In this document: piece by piece, positions 37,166-45,392 of the stretch | How positions within the stretch are numbered: position 1 is the first letter of the stretch | Layout of the letters: each line of letters opens with the position of its first letter | NCBI RefSeq assembly: GCF_003112735.1 | Contig: NZ_BFBR01000002.1 | Span: 401,668 to 465,667, forward strand | DNA from: Candidatus Phycosocius bacilliformis | GTDB taxonomy: Bacteria > Pseudomonadota > Alphaproteobacteria > Caulobacterales > Aquidulcibacteraceae | Length of the DNA: 64,000 nucleotides | Direction: 5' to 3' | The notes under the pieces: generated by a model | Database searches by the model: none | What the model saw: only the letters and a program-made list of their open reading frames with translations | What the model was told of the DNA's origin: nothing | Made by a program: the position numbers and the translations under genes

Positions 37166-39898
37166 GTGAGCGGCTTTGACGACGACATCCATGAGGAACC
37201 GGGTGATGACACCGCCCGGTCACCCGTTTGGCTCAGCGCTCTGGCGCTCGGTTGGGCCCGCCTGCGCGGTGGCCTCACCCATCCTTTGGCGACCGCAGGC
37301 TTCAGCCTGATCATATTTGGCCTGGCGCTCTGGCTCATCCACACGGAAATGACGCACCACAGCGTGCAGGACCTCACGCGCGTTTTAAATCAGGTTAGTC
37401 CGTGGACGCTCTTGGTGGCGCTGGCCTGTGTGGGGCTTTCCTATCTTGCTTTAGCAGCTAATGACCGCTTTGTTTTGAACTTGCTGGGCAAAAGTCTGCC
37501 GCGCGCGCGGACAGCGCGGGCCAGTATTGCCACGTATGCCTTGGCCAATAGTCTAGGCTATTCATGGGTGACTGCTGGAACCGCGCGGCAACGGCTTTAC
37601 CGCAAATGGGGCCTACAACCTTCTGAAATTGGGGCATTATCCTTTCTGACCGGTTCTGGTGTCCAGATAGGGGGCCTCAGCATTGCGGGGTTGGGCCTGT
37701 TGGTTGCTGCGCCAGAAGTAGCCACACATGGCCCTTTGTCGAGCCTGTTCTGGTATGGGCTTGGACTGCTACTCTGCATACCCGGGACGTTGTGGCTGAT
37801 CTATGCCCGCCGAGGACCATTGCGGGCGCAGATCGGTGGGGCCAGTGTGCACCGTCCCGAACTTGGGCCTGCTGCCCGTCATCTGCTCTTGGTTGCCGGG
37901 GAATGGGTGTGTGCAGCAGCCGTGCTCTATGTGCTCCTGCCCGATCATGGGGGATGGTCTTTTCCGGCCTTTCTGGCGGTCTATGTGCTGGCAGGCTTGC
38001 TGGGGGCGTTGTCAGGTAGCCCCGGCGGACTGGGTATCTTTGAGGCCGCAATCCTCACTTTTGCCCCCATCACGCAGGATACGCCCGGCGCGGCGGTCGC
38101 ACTTGTGCTCTATCGACTTCTTTACACATTCGTACCACTGGTGATCGGTACCATCATCCTCGGGCTGGACCATGCAACTCCAGCAGCACGGCCTGCGACA
38201 GAGGCAGCCCGAAAATTGGGTTCAACCTTGAGCTCGACCTTGGGTGCACGCCTCGGTGCCCGCGTTGGCCTTACATTGGGCGAGGCAACCCTGGAGCTAT
38301 CCCCGCGCATCCTTGCAACCCTCGTCTTTGCCGCAGGGCTCGTCCTACTGGCTTCAGTTGCCACCCCAGCCATGGCCGCGCGCATGCAGGCCATTGATGC
38401 GTGGGACTTGCGCGCGATCTCAGACCTCTCCCACTTTGCCACAAGCATCATAGGGGTGTTGTTATTGTTGGTGGCCTCCGGGCTTTGGCGCAAAGTTGCT
38501 GCTGCATGGGGGGCCGCCATCATCTTGCTGACGGGGGGCATTGTCTTCTCCCTTGCCAAAGGCCTCGACTGGGAAGAAGCGAGCATTCTGACAGTCATCC
38601 TGCTGCTGACATTGCCATGCGGGCCTGCCTTTACACGCAAATCAGCCTTGGGGCCCTCTTTATTATCGCCCGGCTGGATCGCAGCCCTTTTGGGTGCAGT
38701 TGCTGCTGCAGCGTGGTTAGCCCTGTTCACCCATCAAAACGTCGACTTCAGAACTGAGATGTGGTGGGATTTTGTGCGCGATGCCGATGCTGCCCGCAGC
38801 CTGCGCGCACTGACTGCAGCCTCCGTCATTACTTTATTTGCCACAGTCGCAGCCCTTCTCACACCTTGGCGCGCGCAATTTCGCCGAAAGAGCGCGCCCG
38901 AAGAACTTGCCCTGATTGAAGACATCCTCGCTCACGCCGACAGTGCCCGCGCGGACGCCAATCTTGCATTTTTGGGCGACAAGCAATTTGTGTTTTCCCG
39001 GTCAAACCGAAGCTTTGTCATGTATCGACCCCGGGGCAATCGATGGGTGATTTATGGTGATCCGATTGGCCAAGCGGGCGAGCGCCAAGAGTTAATCGCC
39101 TCGGTGCGTGAAGCTGCCGATCAAGCCGGGGCAAGGCCAATTTATTACGCGATCTCACGCGATGTGGTGCCCGACTTTGCCGAAGCGGGCTATGTCGTGC
39201 GCAAGATTGGCGAGACTGCAATCGTTGAACTGGCAGACTTTTCTCTCAGCGGCAAAGCCGCCCAGAACCTGCGCACAGCGCGCAACCGCCTGCAGCGTGA
39301 GGGCATGGTATTCAATCTTGCTCAAGCCGCTCAAACCCCTGCCCTGCTTGATGAGATGGAGCCAATTTCAACCGCATGGCTTAAAGCCCATCATGGCGGG
39401 GAAAAGACCTTTTCCCTTGGGTCGTTTGACCGGGCGTATCTCAGCCGCTTCCCAACGGCCTATGTGCGCGACCCCCAAGGCCAGATGGTCGCCTTTGCCA
39501 GCCTATGGACCACTGCCGATGGGCAGGAAATCGCCATTGACCTGATGCGCCATCGTCCTGATGGCCCCAATGGGGTGATGGATTTTCTGTTTGTTGAGAT
39601 CGCCTTATGGGCTCAAGCAAACGGCTATCAACGCTTCGATCTGGCCATGGCACCGCTGTCTGGCTTGCAGGACTTTAAAGGTGCGCCCCTATTGGCGCGG
39701 CTTGGGGCCATCGTGTTCGAAGAGGGCGAGGCGGTTTATGGCTTCCGCGGGCTTCGCCGCTTTAAGGACAAGTTCAATCCCACTTGGAAACCGCTCTATC
39801 TCTGTGCCCCGCCCGATGTGATGTTGCCAGCGGCCCTTCTCGATGTGGCAGCCCTAACAAGTGGCGGCTTAAGGGCGATGGTGAAGGGCAGCGCTTAG
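37166..39898 (+). CDS. mprF: MprF-type phosphatidylglycerol lysyltransferase/flippase
   Basis: A 910-residue bifunctional membrane protein. Residues about 45-545 hold a long series of membrane segments, of which the first part is the lipid flippase domain (UPF0104-like, with GALSGSPGGLGIFEAAIL). After a cytoplasmic linker comes a DUF2156/GNAT-like synthetase domain (from about 575): FVMYRPRGNRWVIYGDP, FDLAMAPLSGLQDF. MprF transfers Lys or Ala from aminoacyl-tRNA to phosphatidylglycerol and flips the product, lowering the net negative charge of the envelope and giving resistance to cationic peptides. The start is GTG 37166. Its 3' end overlaps the convergent flavoprotein gene by 4 bp. Confidence 0.9.
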   Translation: MSGFDDDIHEEPGDDTARSPVWLSALALGWARLRGGLTHPLATAGFSLIIFGLALWLIHTEMTHHSVQDLTRVLNQVSPWTLLVALACVGLSYLALAANDRFVLNLLGKSLPRARTARASIATYALANSLGYSWVTAGTARQRLYRKWGLQPSEIGALSFLTGSGVQIGGLSIAGLGLLVAAPEVATHGPLSSLFWYGLGLLLCIPGTLWLIYARRGPLRAQIGGASVHRPELGPAARHLLLVAGEWVCAAAVLYVLLPDHGGWSFPAFLAVYVLAGLLGALSGSPGGLGIFEAAILTFAPITQDTPGAAVALVLYRLLYTFVPLVIGTIILGLDHATPAARPATEAARKLGSTLSSTLGARLGARVGLTLGEATLELSPRILATLVFAAGLVLLASVATPAMAARMQAIDAWDLRAISDLSHFATSIIGVLLLLVASGLWRKVAAAWGAAIILLTGGIVFSLAKGLDWEEASILTVILLLTLPCGPAFTRKSALGPSLLSPGWIAALLGAVAAAAWLALFTHQNVDFRTEMWWDFVRDADAARSLRALTAASVITLFATVAALLTPWRAQFRRKSAPEELALIEDILAHADSARADANLAFLGDKQFVFSRSNRSFVMYRPRGNRWVIYGDPIGQAGERQELIASVREAADQAGARPIYYAISRDVVPDFAEAGYVVRKIGETAIVELADFSLSGKAAQNLRTARNRLQREGMVFNLAQAAQTPALLDEMEPISTAWLKAHHGGEKTFSLGSFDRAYLSRFPTAYVRDPQGQMVAFASLWTTADGQEIAIDLMRHRPDGPNGVMDFLFVEIALWAQANGYQRFDLAMAPLSGLQDFKGAPLLARLGAIVFEEGEAVYGFRGLRRFKDKFNPTWKPLYLCAPPDVMLPAALLDVAALTSGGLRAMVKGSA

Positions 39899-41082
39899 AC
39901 CGCCTCGCCTGCTGCCACCCCACTCGACCAAGCCCATTGGAAATTATAGCCACCAAGCCAACCCGTGACGTCGACGGCTTCGCCGATAAAATAGAGGCCC
40001 GGGACCGCCTTCACCTCCATCGTCTTTTGATTGAGGGCGGCGGTATCAATGCCGCCCTTGGTCACTTCGGCCTTGGCATAGCCCTCATCTCCCACAGGCG
40101 TCAGGTCCCAATGGTGCAGGGTCTGAGACAAGCTTCGCAGTTGTGCGTCTTTCAGGTCTGCCATGGGGCGGTCCAGCCCCGCCTTGTCGGCCAAGGCATG
40201 GGCTAAGCGCTGGGGTAAACGCTCGGCCAAGATGGTTGCGGCCTGCGCGCGCGGGCGGGCGGTCTTTGCCTCAATCAGCCACTGATCGGCTTTGATATCG
40301 GGCAGGAGGTTGAGATGGATGCTCTCGCCTTTATTCCAATAGGAACTGATCTGAAGGATGGCAGGCCCAGATAGGCCCCGATGGGTAAAGACCATGCCTT
40401 CGCGAAAAGCTGTCTTGCCTTTGGCCGCTACCCCTTCAAGCGACACCCCTGCCAGAGGCCGCATCAATTCAATATCCTTGATCCCAAACACCAAGGGCAC
40501 AAGCGCAGGCTTGGGCTCTATCACGGCTAGGTCAAACTGGCGGGCAATCTCATAGGCAAAGCCCGTAGCGCCCAATTTCGGGATAGACGGGCCGCCTGTG
40601 GCGATGATGAGGCTTGGTGCTATGGCCCGACCCACGTGCGTGGTGACGACATAATTCTCGCCCGACCGCGCCACTTCCTGGACCTGCACATCGGTTGCGA
40701 TCGTCACCCCACCTTTGGTGCATTCAGCCAGCAACATATCGACGATGAGGCGCGCCGCCCCTGCCCCTTCGCAGAATAATTGCCCCAAGGTCTTTTCATA
40801 AAACGGAATATGATAGGATTTAACCAAATCGATGAAATCATATTGGGTGTAACGGGCAAGCGCCGAGCGCGCAAAATGGGGATTGGCCGAGATAAAGCGG
40901 TCGGGCTTAATCTCCATATTGGTGAAATTGCATCGCCCACCGCCCGAAATCAGGATTTTCGCCCCGACCGTGCTGGTATGCTCAAGCAGAAGCACTTTTC
41001 GGCCACGTTGCCCGGCGCGCGCAGCCGCCATCAGGCCTGCCGCTCCTGCCCCCACCACAATCACATCAAATGTCTCTGCCAT
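39895..41082 (-). CDS. HI0933/BaiN-like FAD-dependent oxidoreductase
   Basis: A 395-residue flavoprotein. VIVVGAGAAGLMAAARAGQ is the dinucleotide-binding fingerprint, followed by KILISGGGRCNFTN, the hallmark of the HI0933 (YhiN/BaiN) family. The C-terminus has GLYFIGEAVDVTGWLGGYNFQWA. These proteins bind FAD; the physiological reaction is generally unknown. It is convergent with mprF and divergent from the aldo/keto reductase gene, with about 100 bp between the two starts. Confidence 0.92.
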   Translation of the reverse strand: MAETFDVIVVGAGAAGLMAAARAGQRGRKVLLLEHTSTVGAKILISGGGRCNFTNMEIKPDRFISANPHFARSALARYTQYDFIDLVKSYHIPFYEKTLGQLFCEGAGAARLIVDMLLAECTKGGVTIATDVQVQEVARSGENYVVTTHVGRAIAPSLIIATGGPSIPKLGATGFAYEIARQFDLAVIEPKPALVPLVFGIKDIELMRPLAGVSLEGVAAKGKTAFREGMVFTHRGLSGPAILQISSYWNKGESIHLNLLPDIKADQWLIEAKTARPRAQAATILAERLPQRLAHALADKAGLDRPMADLKDAQLRSLSQTLHHWDLTPVGDEGYAKAEVTKGGIDTAALNQKTMEVKAVPGLYFIGEAVDVTGWLGGYNFQWAWSSGVAAGEAV

Positions 41083-41182
41083 GCTCGGGCCTTATCGCCA
41101 TCACGCATTTAGGGATAGCCAAGGATGCAGCACAGCGTGTAGCCTGCCTTGAAACGAGACAATAATTGGAGGAGGCGCGCCG

Positions 41183-42271
41183 ATGAAATACAAAACTCTG
41201 GGCCGGACTGGTCTTGTCGTGTCGGAGATGTGTCTGGGCACCATGACCTTTGGCGGTAGCGGTGGCATCTGGTCAGCTATAGGCGGGCAGGATCAGGATA
41301 CTGCGAGCAATCTTGTTCGCCAGGCCTTTGATGCGGGTATCAATTTTTTTGATACAGCCGATGTTTACGCCAATGGTATCTCAGAACACATGTTGGGCCA
41401 GGCTGTGATCGACAAAGGCCTGCGCCGTGATGAGATTGTCATTGCCACCAAGGCCCATGGACGGGTTCAGGATCTGTTGCCGCCTGATGCCAGTCCACAT
41501 GCTGAGGCCGAGGCCAAGCGTCGGCAAACCACGCGCAATATCTCGGGTCTGTCGCGCAAACATCTGTTCGACGCCATCGACGCCAGTCTTCGGCGGCTGA
41601 AAATGGATCATGTCGACCTCTATCAGATCCACGGCTATGACCCGCTGACCCCGCTTGAGGAAGTGATGGATAGCCTCAATGACATCGTCCGCTCAGGCCG
41701 TGTCCGCTATATCGGCCTGTGCAACCGGGCTGCGTGGGAAACCGCCAAAGCCAATGGCATCGCTGAACGGCACAATTATGCCCGTTTTGAATCCATGCAA
41801 ATGTATTACACCTTGGCCTCGCGCGATCTCGAACGCGAGGTCGTACCACTGGCCATGAGCGAGAAACTCGCCATCTTGCCGTGGAGTCCGCTGGCTGGGG
41901 GTCTGTTATCAGGTAAATTCAAGCGCAATCAGGCAGGCCCCAATAATGCCCGCCGGGCCAGCTTTGACTTCCCGCCTGTCAATAAGGAACGGCTTTTCGA
42001 TTGCGTTGAAGCGATGGAACCCATTGCGGCGGCCCATCAGGTTTCTGTCGCACAAGTCGCGCTGGCGTGGCTGCTGCATCGGCCTTGGGTGACCAGCGTT
42101 ATCATTGGGGCCAAGACCGAGGAGCAATTGAGCGATAATCTTGGTGCGGTTTCGGTGCGCTTAAGCGCGGACGAGCTTGCAACCCTCGACAAAGTCTCTG
42201 CCTTGCCGCCCGAATATCCCGGCTGGATGTTTGAGGTTCAAGGCCGTGATCGGGCAAGTTCCGTGGGCTAA
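41183..42271 (+). CDS. Aldo/keto reductase
   Basis: A 362-residue NADPH-dependent aldo/keto reductase. It has GRTGLVVSEMCLGTMTFG at the start, FFDTADVYANGISEHMLG with the catalytic Asp and Tyr, IATKAHG with the Lys, and a C-terminal SVIIGAKTEEQLSDNL coenzyme motif. The subgroup resembles bacterial YajO/Tas-like proteins. The start ATG 41183 has GGAGGAGG just upstream. It stands alone and ends 2 bp before the convergent DUF1566 gene. Confidence 0.93.
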   Translation: MKYKTLGRTGLVVSEMCLGTMTFGGSGGIWSAIGGQDQDTASNLVRQAFDAGINFFDTADVYANGISEHMLGQAVIDKGLRRDEIVIATKAHGRVQDLLPPDASPHAEAEAKRRQTTRNISGLSRKHLFDAIDASLRRLKMDHVDLYQIHGYDPLTPLEEVMDSLNDIVRSGRVRYIGLCNRAAWETAKANGIAERHNYARFESMQMYYTLASRDLEREVVPLAMSEKLAILPWSPLAGGLLSGKFKRNQAGPNNARRASFDFPPVNKERLFDCVEAMEPIAAAHQVSVAQVALAWLLHRPWVTSVIIGAKTEEQLSDNLGAVSVRLSADELATLDKVSALPPEYPGWMFEVQGRDRASSVG

Positions 42272-42273
42272 TT

Positions 42274-43509
42274 TCACCGGGCATCGCGCACACATATGGC
42301 AAGGTGGTGCCCGCGAATATCATCCCCTTGTGGACCAAAACCCTGAGGGAATTGCCCGGGCAAAGCGGTTTTGGGATCGCTGCGCATGGCTCCTGCCCCA
42401 TGGACATCCAGCCAACGCCTATGCCCGGAACCCGGCGGGGTTTCCATAAAGCCTTGGGCTTGGCCAATTGCCGCATAGACAGCCAGCTCCCCCGCTTGTT
42501 GGAAAGCCCGCCCTGCCTCGCTGGCTGGAGGCGGGCCTTCTAAATGGGTGGTTGATGACCAAAGATAGGTTTTTGGATCGCTCAGCTTGAAAACAGGGTC
42601 GATGGCAGGAATGCGGTCATAATCCACGATGGAATGCAATTCCTTGGCATTGGGTAATCGCCAATCCTGATGTCCAGCCAGCGTCAGCCCGTCGCAATAG
42701 GCCAAGGCATCAGCCCAGGATCGTGGTGTGGCATCATCTTGGCGCTGCCACATGAGCTGTGTTGCTTGATCATGGACTGTGTCGGCCGCAGCGGCAAAAT
42801 CATTCCCGCCATAAGGCTTGCCACGCACCAGCCGAACGCCAAGCCGGTGCGGCGTTCTCATTTGGTTGGCTGGATCCATAACAGGATAGCCCTTGATCCG
42901 GCCATCGGCAAAATTGACGCCGAAGACCGTGTCATCCCGACCCATGGTTTTCCCAACATAGCGCGTTGAGCTCCACTCCTGCACATCGATCGGGCGCTGT
43001 CCTTCCGCAGCATCACCCAAGCCCAATCCCTTGCCATAGGCAAACTGGAACACGGAGGTGTCGATATAGGGCCGGGAGTTTGCAGGATCGCCGCGATAGC
43101 TGCCCCGGTAATCAATCAAAGAATAGAGCTCACGAATGGTTGGAACCCGCCAATCATCATGGCCACCCAGACGGCTGGCCCGCGCATAGCCAGCGCTTTG
43201 GGCATATGTCAGCGGGATGCTGGGGGCTTTTGCCCACTCAAGGCCTGTGACCATGTCGCGCACAGTGCCATCCCCGAGATCTTTGTAGGAAGCCCGATTG
43301 CCGGGGTGCTGGGCATTCTGCCCAGACAAAGCCCGCCCTTGGAGCGGGCAAGGGATAACCTCCCCCGTCACGCCGTAACATTGGTCCTGACCCGTGCCGA
43401 CAATCGGATAATGTGCTTTAGAAGCTGGGGCTTGGGCTAAGGCCTGGCTTGTCCAGCTGATTAGGACAAGACAAGCCATAGAAGCGCATAGTTTGGTCAA
43501 TACCCGCAT
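42274..43509 (-). CDS. Exported DUF1566 (Lcl C-terminal) protein with two repeats
   Basis: A 411-residue protein with a signal peptide (LCASMACLVLISWTSQALAQ). It contains two copies of the DUF1566 domain: GLEWAKAPSIPLTYAQSAGY with GGHDDWRVPTIRELYSLIDY near residue 130, and TQLMWQRQDDATPRSWADAL with AGHQDWRLPNAKELHSIVDY near 270. The C-terminus ends HLAICVRDAR, typical of the family. The domain is a C-type-lectin-like surface fold found in secreted or adhesin-like proteins; the role here is unknown. Its start overlaps the marR stop by 13 bp, so MarR and this protein should be co-transcribed. Confidence 0.86.
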   Translation of the reverse strand: MRVLTKLCASMACLVLISWTSQALAQAPASKAHYPIVGTGQDQCYGVTGEVIPCPLQGRALSGQNAQHPGNRASYKDLGDGTVRDMVTGLEWAKAPSIPLTYAQSAGYARASRLGGHDDWRVPTIRELYSLIDYRGSYRGDPANSRPYIDTSVFQFAYGKGLGLGDAAEGQRPIDVQEWSSTRYVGKTMGRDDTVFGVNFADGRIKGYPVMDPANQMRTPHRLGVRLVRGKPYGGNDFAAAADTVHDQATQLMWQRQDDATPRSWADALAYCDGLTLAGHQDWRLPNAKELHSIVDYDRIPAIDPVFKLSDPKTYLWSSTTHLEGPPPASEAGRAFQQAGELAVYAAIGQAQGFMETPPGSGHRRWLDVHGAGAMRSDPKTALPGQFPQGFGPQGDDIRGHHLAICVRDAR

Positions 43510-43949
43510 TCGTCATCTCCCAATTTGGCGTGGGGCGGTTTGCCACCAAGGGCGTCACGCAGCTTGCGGGCCGTCTGGCTTAGGCCCTCAGCTTGTGAGG
43601 TTCCAATGCTGTGGCACAGCATCCGATCCACCTGCATCCAAGCCCGCTCAATCTCAGGGATCAAAGCCCTCCCCGCTTCGGTCAAGGCAATAGCGGTCTG
43701 CTTTTGGTCGGCCACACTGTGTCGGTTGATCAGGCCATCACGCGCCAATCGGGTGAGCATGATCGTCACGGTTGGGGGAGCCAAATCAAAGGCGAGCGCC
43801 AATTGGGCCTGCTTAAGCGGCCCATTTTCGGCAATTGCCATCAGCATACGTGCCTGTCTTGGGTGCAGCCCGATGGGTGCCAAAGCATCGCGTAGCTGCG
43901 CTTCGATCAAATGTGCGGCGTGCAGAATGGGATGAAAAAGAGGGCGCAT
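43497..43949 (-). CDS. MarR-family transcriptional regulator
   Basis: A 150-residue winged-helix regulator. It has LHPRQARMLMAIAENGPLKQ, the recognition region QLALAFDLAPPTVTIMLTRLARDGLI, and the wing HSVADQKQTAIALTEAG. The 13-bp overlap with the DUF1566 gene downstream suggests a two-gene unit. A perfect 12-bp palindrome lies 12 bp upstream of the start codon, the expected place for an autoregulatory operator. It is divergent from the Hsp70-like gene. Confidence 0.9.
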   Translation of the reverse strand: MRPLFHPILHAAHLIEAQLRDALAPIGLHPRQARMLMAIAENGPLKQAQLALAFDLAPPTVTIMLTRLARDGLINRHSVADQKQTAIALTEAGRALIPEIERAWMQVDRMLCHSIGTSQAEGLSQTARKLRDALGGKPPHAKLGDDECGY

Positions 43950-43961
43950 TGGAAAAAAATA

Positions 43962-43973
43962 TTAGATATCTAA
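43962..43973. promoter_or_regulatory. Probable MarR operator (palindrome TTAGATATCTAA)
   Basis: A perfect 12-bp palindrome in an AT-rich tract between marR and the Hsp70 gene. Overlap with the marR promoter is expected from its distance to the start. Assignment to MarR is by position and symmetry only. Confidence 0.6.
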
Positions 43974-44095
43974 CTTTTGTCAACAAGTCGGCTCAAGAAA
44001 GCCTGCAGCGATGAGATGGAGGTGCCTGTCACCATCAGCTCTGACTCGTTTGACCCTAGACAACCCTCCGCCAGACCGTTAAGCCCACCGCCCCC

Positions 44096-45385
44096 ATGAC
44101 ACATCGCCCCACCCTTGGTCTCGACTTCGGGACAACCAACAGTGTTGCAACCTTGCCCGATGGGCAGGGCAAAAGTCGTGCGATTGGCTTTGCCCACGAT
44201 CAGGCCTTGGTTCAGGCCTGTCGGTCGGTTTTGTGCTTTTGGTTGGATGAAGAAGATGACCGCGCTAAGCCAATGATGGAAATAGGGCCTTGGGCGATTG
44301 ATCGGTTTTTGGAATTGGGTGGAGATTGTCGCTTCATTCAGTCGTTTAAGACTTTTGCAGCCAGCCCCCTCTTCACCAGCACCGTGATCTTGAACCGCAA
44401 TTGGAAGTTTGAAGACCTGTTGGCGGCTTTTCTGCGCCGACTGGCAGAGCGCGCCGACAGCCCGTTCCCGCGCCGCGTACTGGTGGGCCGACCCGTGAAG
44501 TTTGCCGGCTCCCGATCGGATGAAGACCTAGCACGCACACGCTATCAAGCCGCGCTAACCCAAGCCGGTTTCGATGACATCGCCCATGTTTATGAACCTG
44601 TGGCAGCGGCTTTTTTCTTTGCGCAGCGTTTGACACGCGATGCCACCATTCTGGTCGCTGATTTTGGCGGCGGGACGAGTGATTTTTCCATTTTGCGCTT
44701 TCACCACAGCGCCAAAGGCCGCCACGCAGAAGCCTTAGCCCACCGCGGCATCGGTATCGCCGGGGACCGCTTTGACCAACGTATCATCGACCATGTTGTC
44801 TCCCCCTTGTTTGGAAAAGGCTCTGATTATGCCAGTGACGGCAAAGTGTTGCCGTTGCCATTGGCCTATTTCAGCCGATTTTCGCAATGGAACCAATTGT
44901 CGATCATGCGCCATACGCGCGATTACCAGGACTTGCAAAAGCTGGCTCGTCAGGCCCTGTCGCCGCAAAAAGTCCAAGCCTTCCTCGATTTTCTCGACGC
45001 TGAGGCCAGTTATCACCTCTACCAAGCCATTGGGCAGGTTAAGACACGCCTGTCCCAGCATGATGATGCGATCTTCCGCCTGAGCTTTGGCCGCCATCAT
45101 TTACAGGCTGAGGTCAAACGCGCTGATTTTGATGCCTGGATCGCGCCCGATCTGGCCGACTTGGATGCCTGTGTTGGCGAGGCTCTATTGGCTGCGGGAT
45201 TGGATGAGGGTGGCATTGACCGGGTGTTCCTGACCGGCGGGTCAAGCTTTGTACCGGCGGTAAAAACCCTGTTCGAGACCCGCTTTGGGGCTGCAAAAGT
45301 CGAGACGGGCGATCAATTCGTGTCCATCGCACATGGACTTGCGCTGATCGCGCAAGAAGCCGACCCCACGCCATGGCTGGCCTGA
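44096..45385 (+). CDS. YegD-like Hsp70-family protein
   Basis: A 429-residue actin-fold ATPase of the Hsp70 superfamily. LGLDFGTTNSVATL is the phosphate-1 motif, YEPVAAAFFFAQ the adenosine-side helix, LVADFGGGTSDFSILRF phosphate-2, and VFLTGGSSFVPAV the C-terminal adenosine motif. It has only the nucleotide-binding domain and lacks the DnaK substrate domain, as in YegD. Function in protein quality control is inferred from the family. It stands alone, divergent from marR and convergent with the biotin carboxylase gene (7-bp gap). Confidence 0.88.
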   Translation: MTHRPTLGLDFGTTNSVATLPDGQGKSRAIGFAHDQALVQACRSVLCFWLDEEDDRAKPMMEIGPWAIDRFLELGGDCRFIQSFKTFAASPLFTSTVILNRNWKFEDLLAAFLRRLAERADSPFPRRVLVGRPVKFAGSRSDEDLARTRYQAALTQAGFDDIAHVYEPVAAAFFFAQRLTRDATILVADFGGGTSDFSILRFHHSAKGRHAEALAHRGIGIAGDRFDQRIIDHVVSPLFGKGSDYASDGKVLPLPLAYFSRFSQWNQLSIMRHTRDYQDLQKLARQALSPQKVQAFLDFLDAEASYHLYQAIGQVKTRLSQHDDAIFRLSFGRHHLQAEVKRADFDAWIAPDLADLDACVGEALLAAGLDEGGIDRVFLTGGSSFVPAVKTLFETRFGAAKVETGDQFVSIAHGLALIAQEADPTPWLA

Positions 45386-45392
45386 CATAGGT

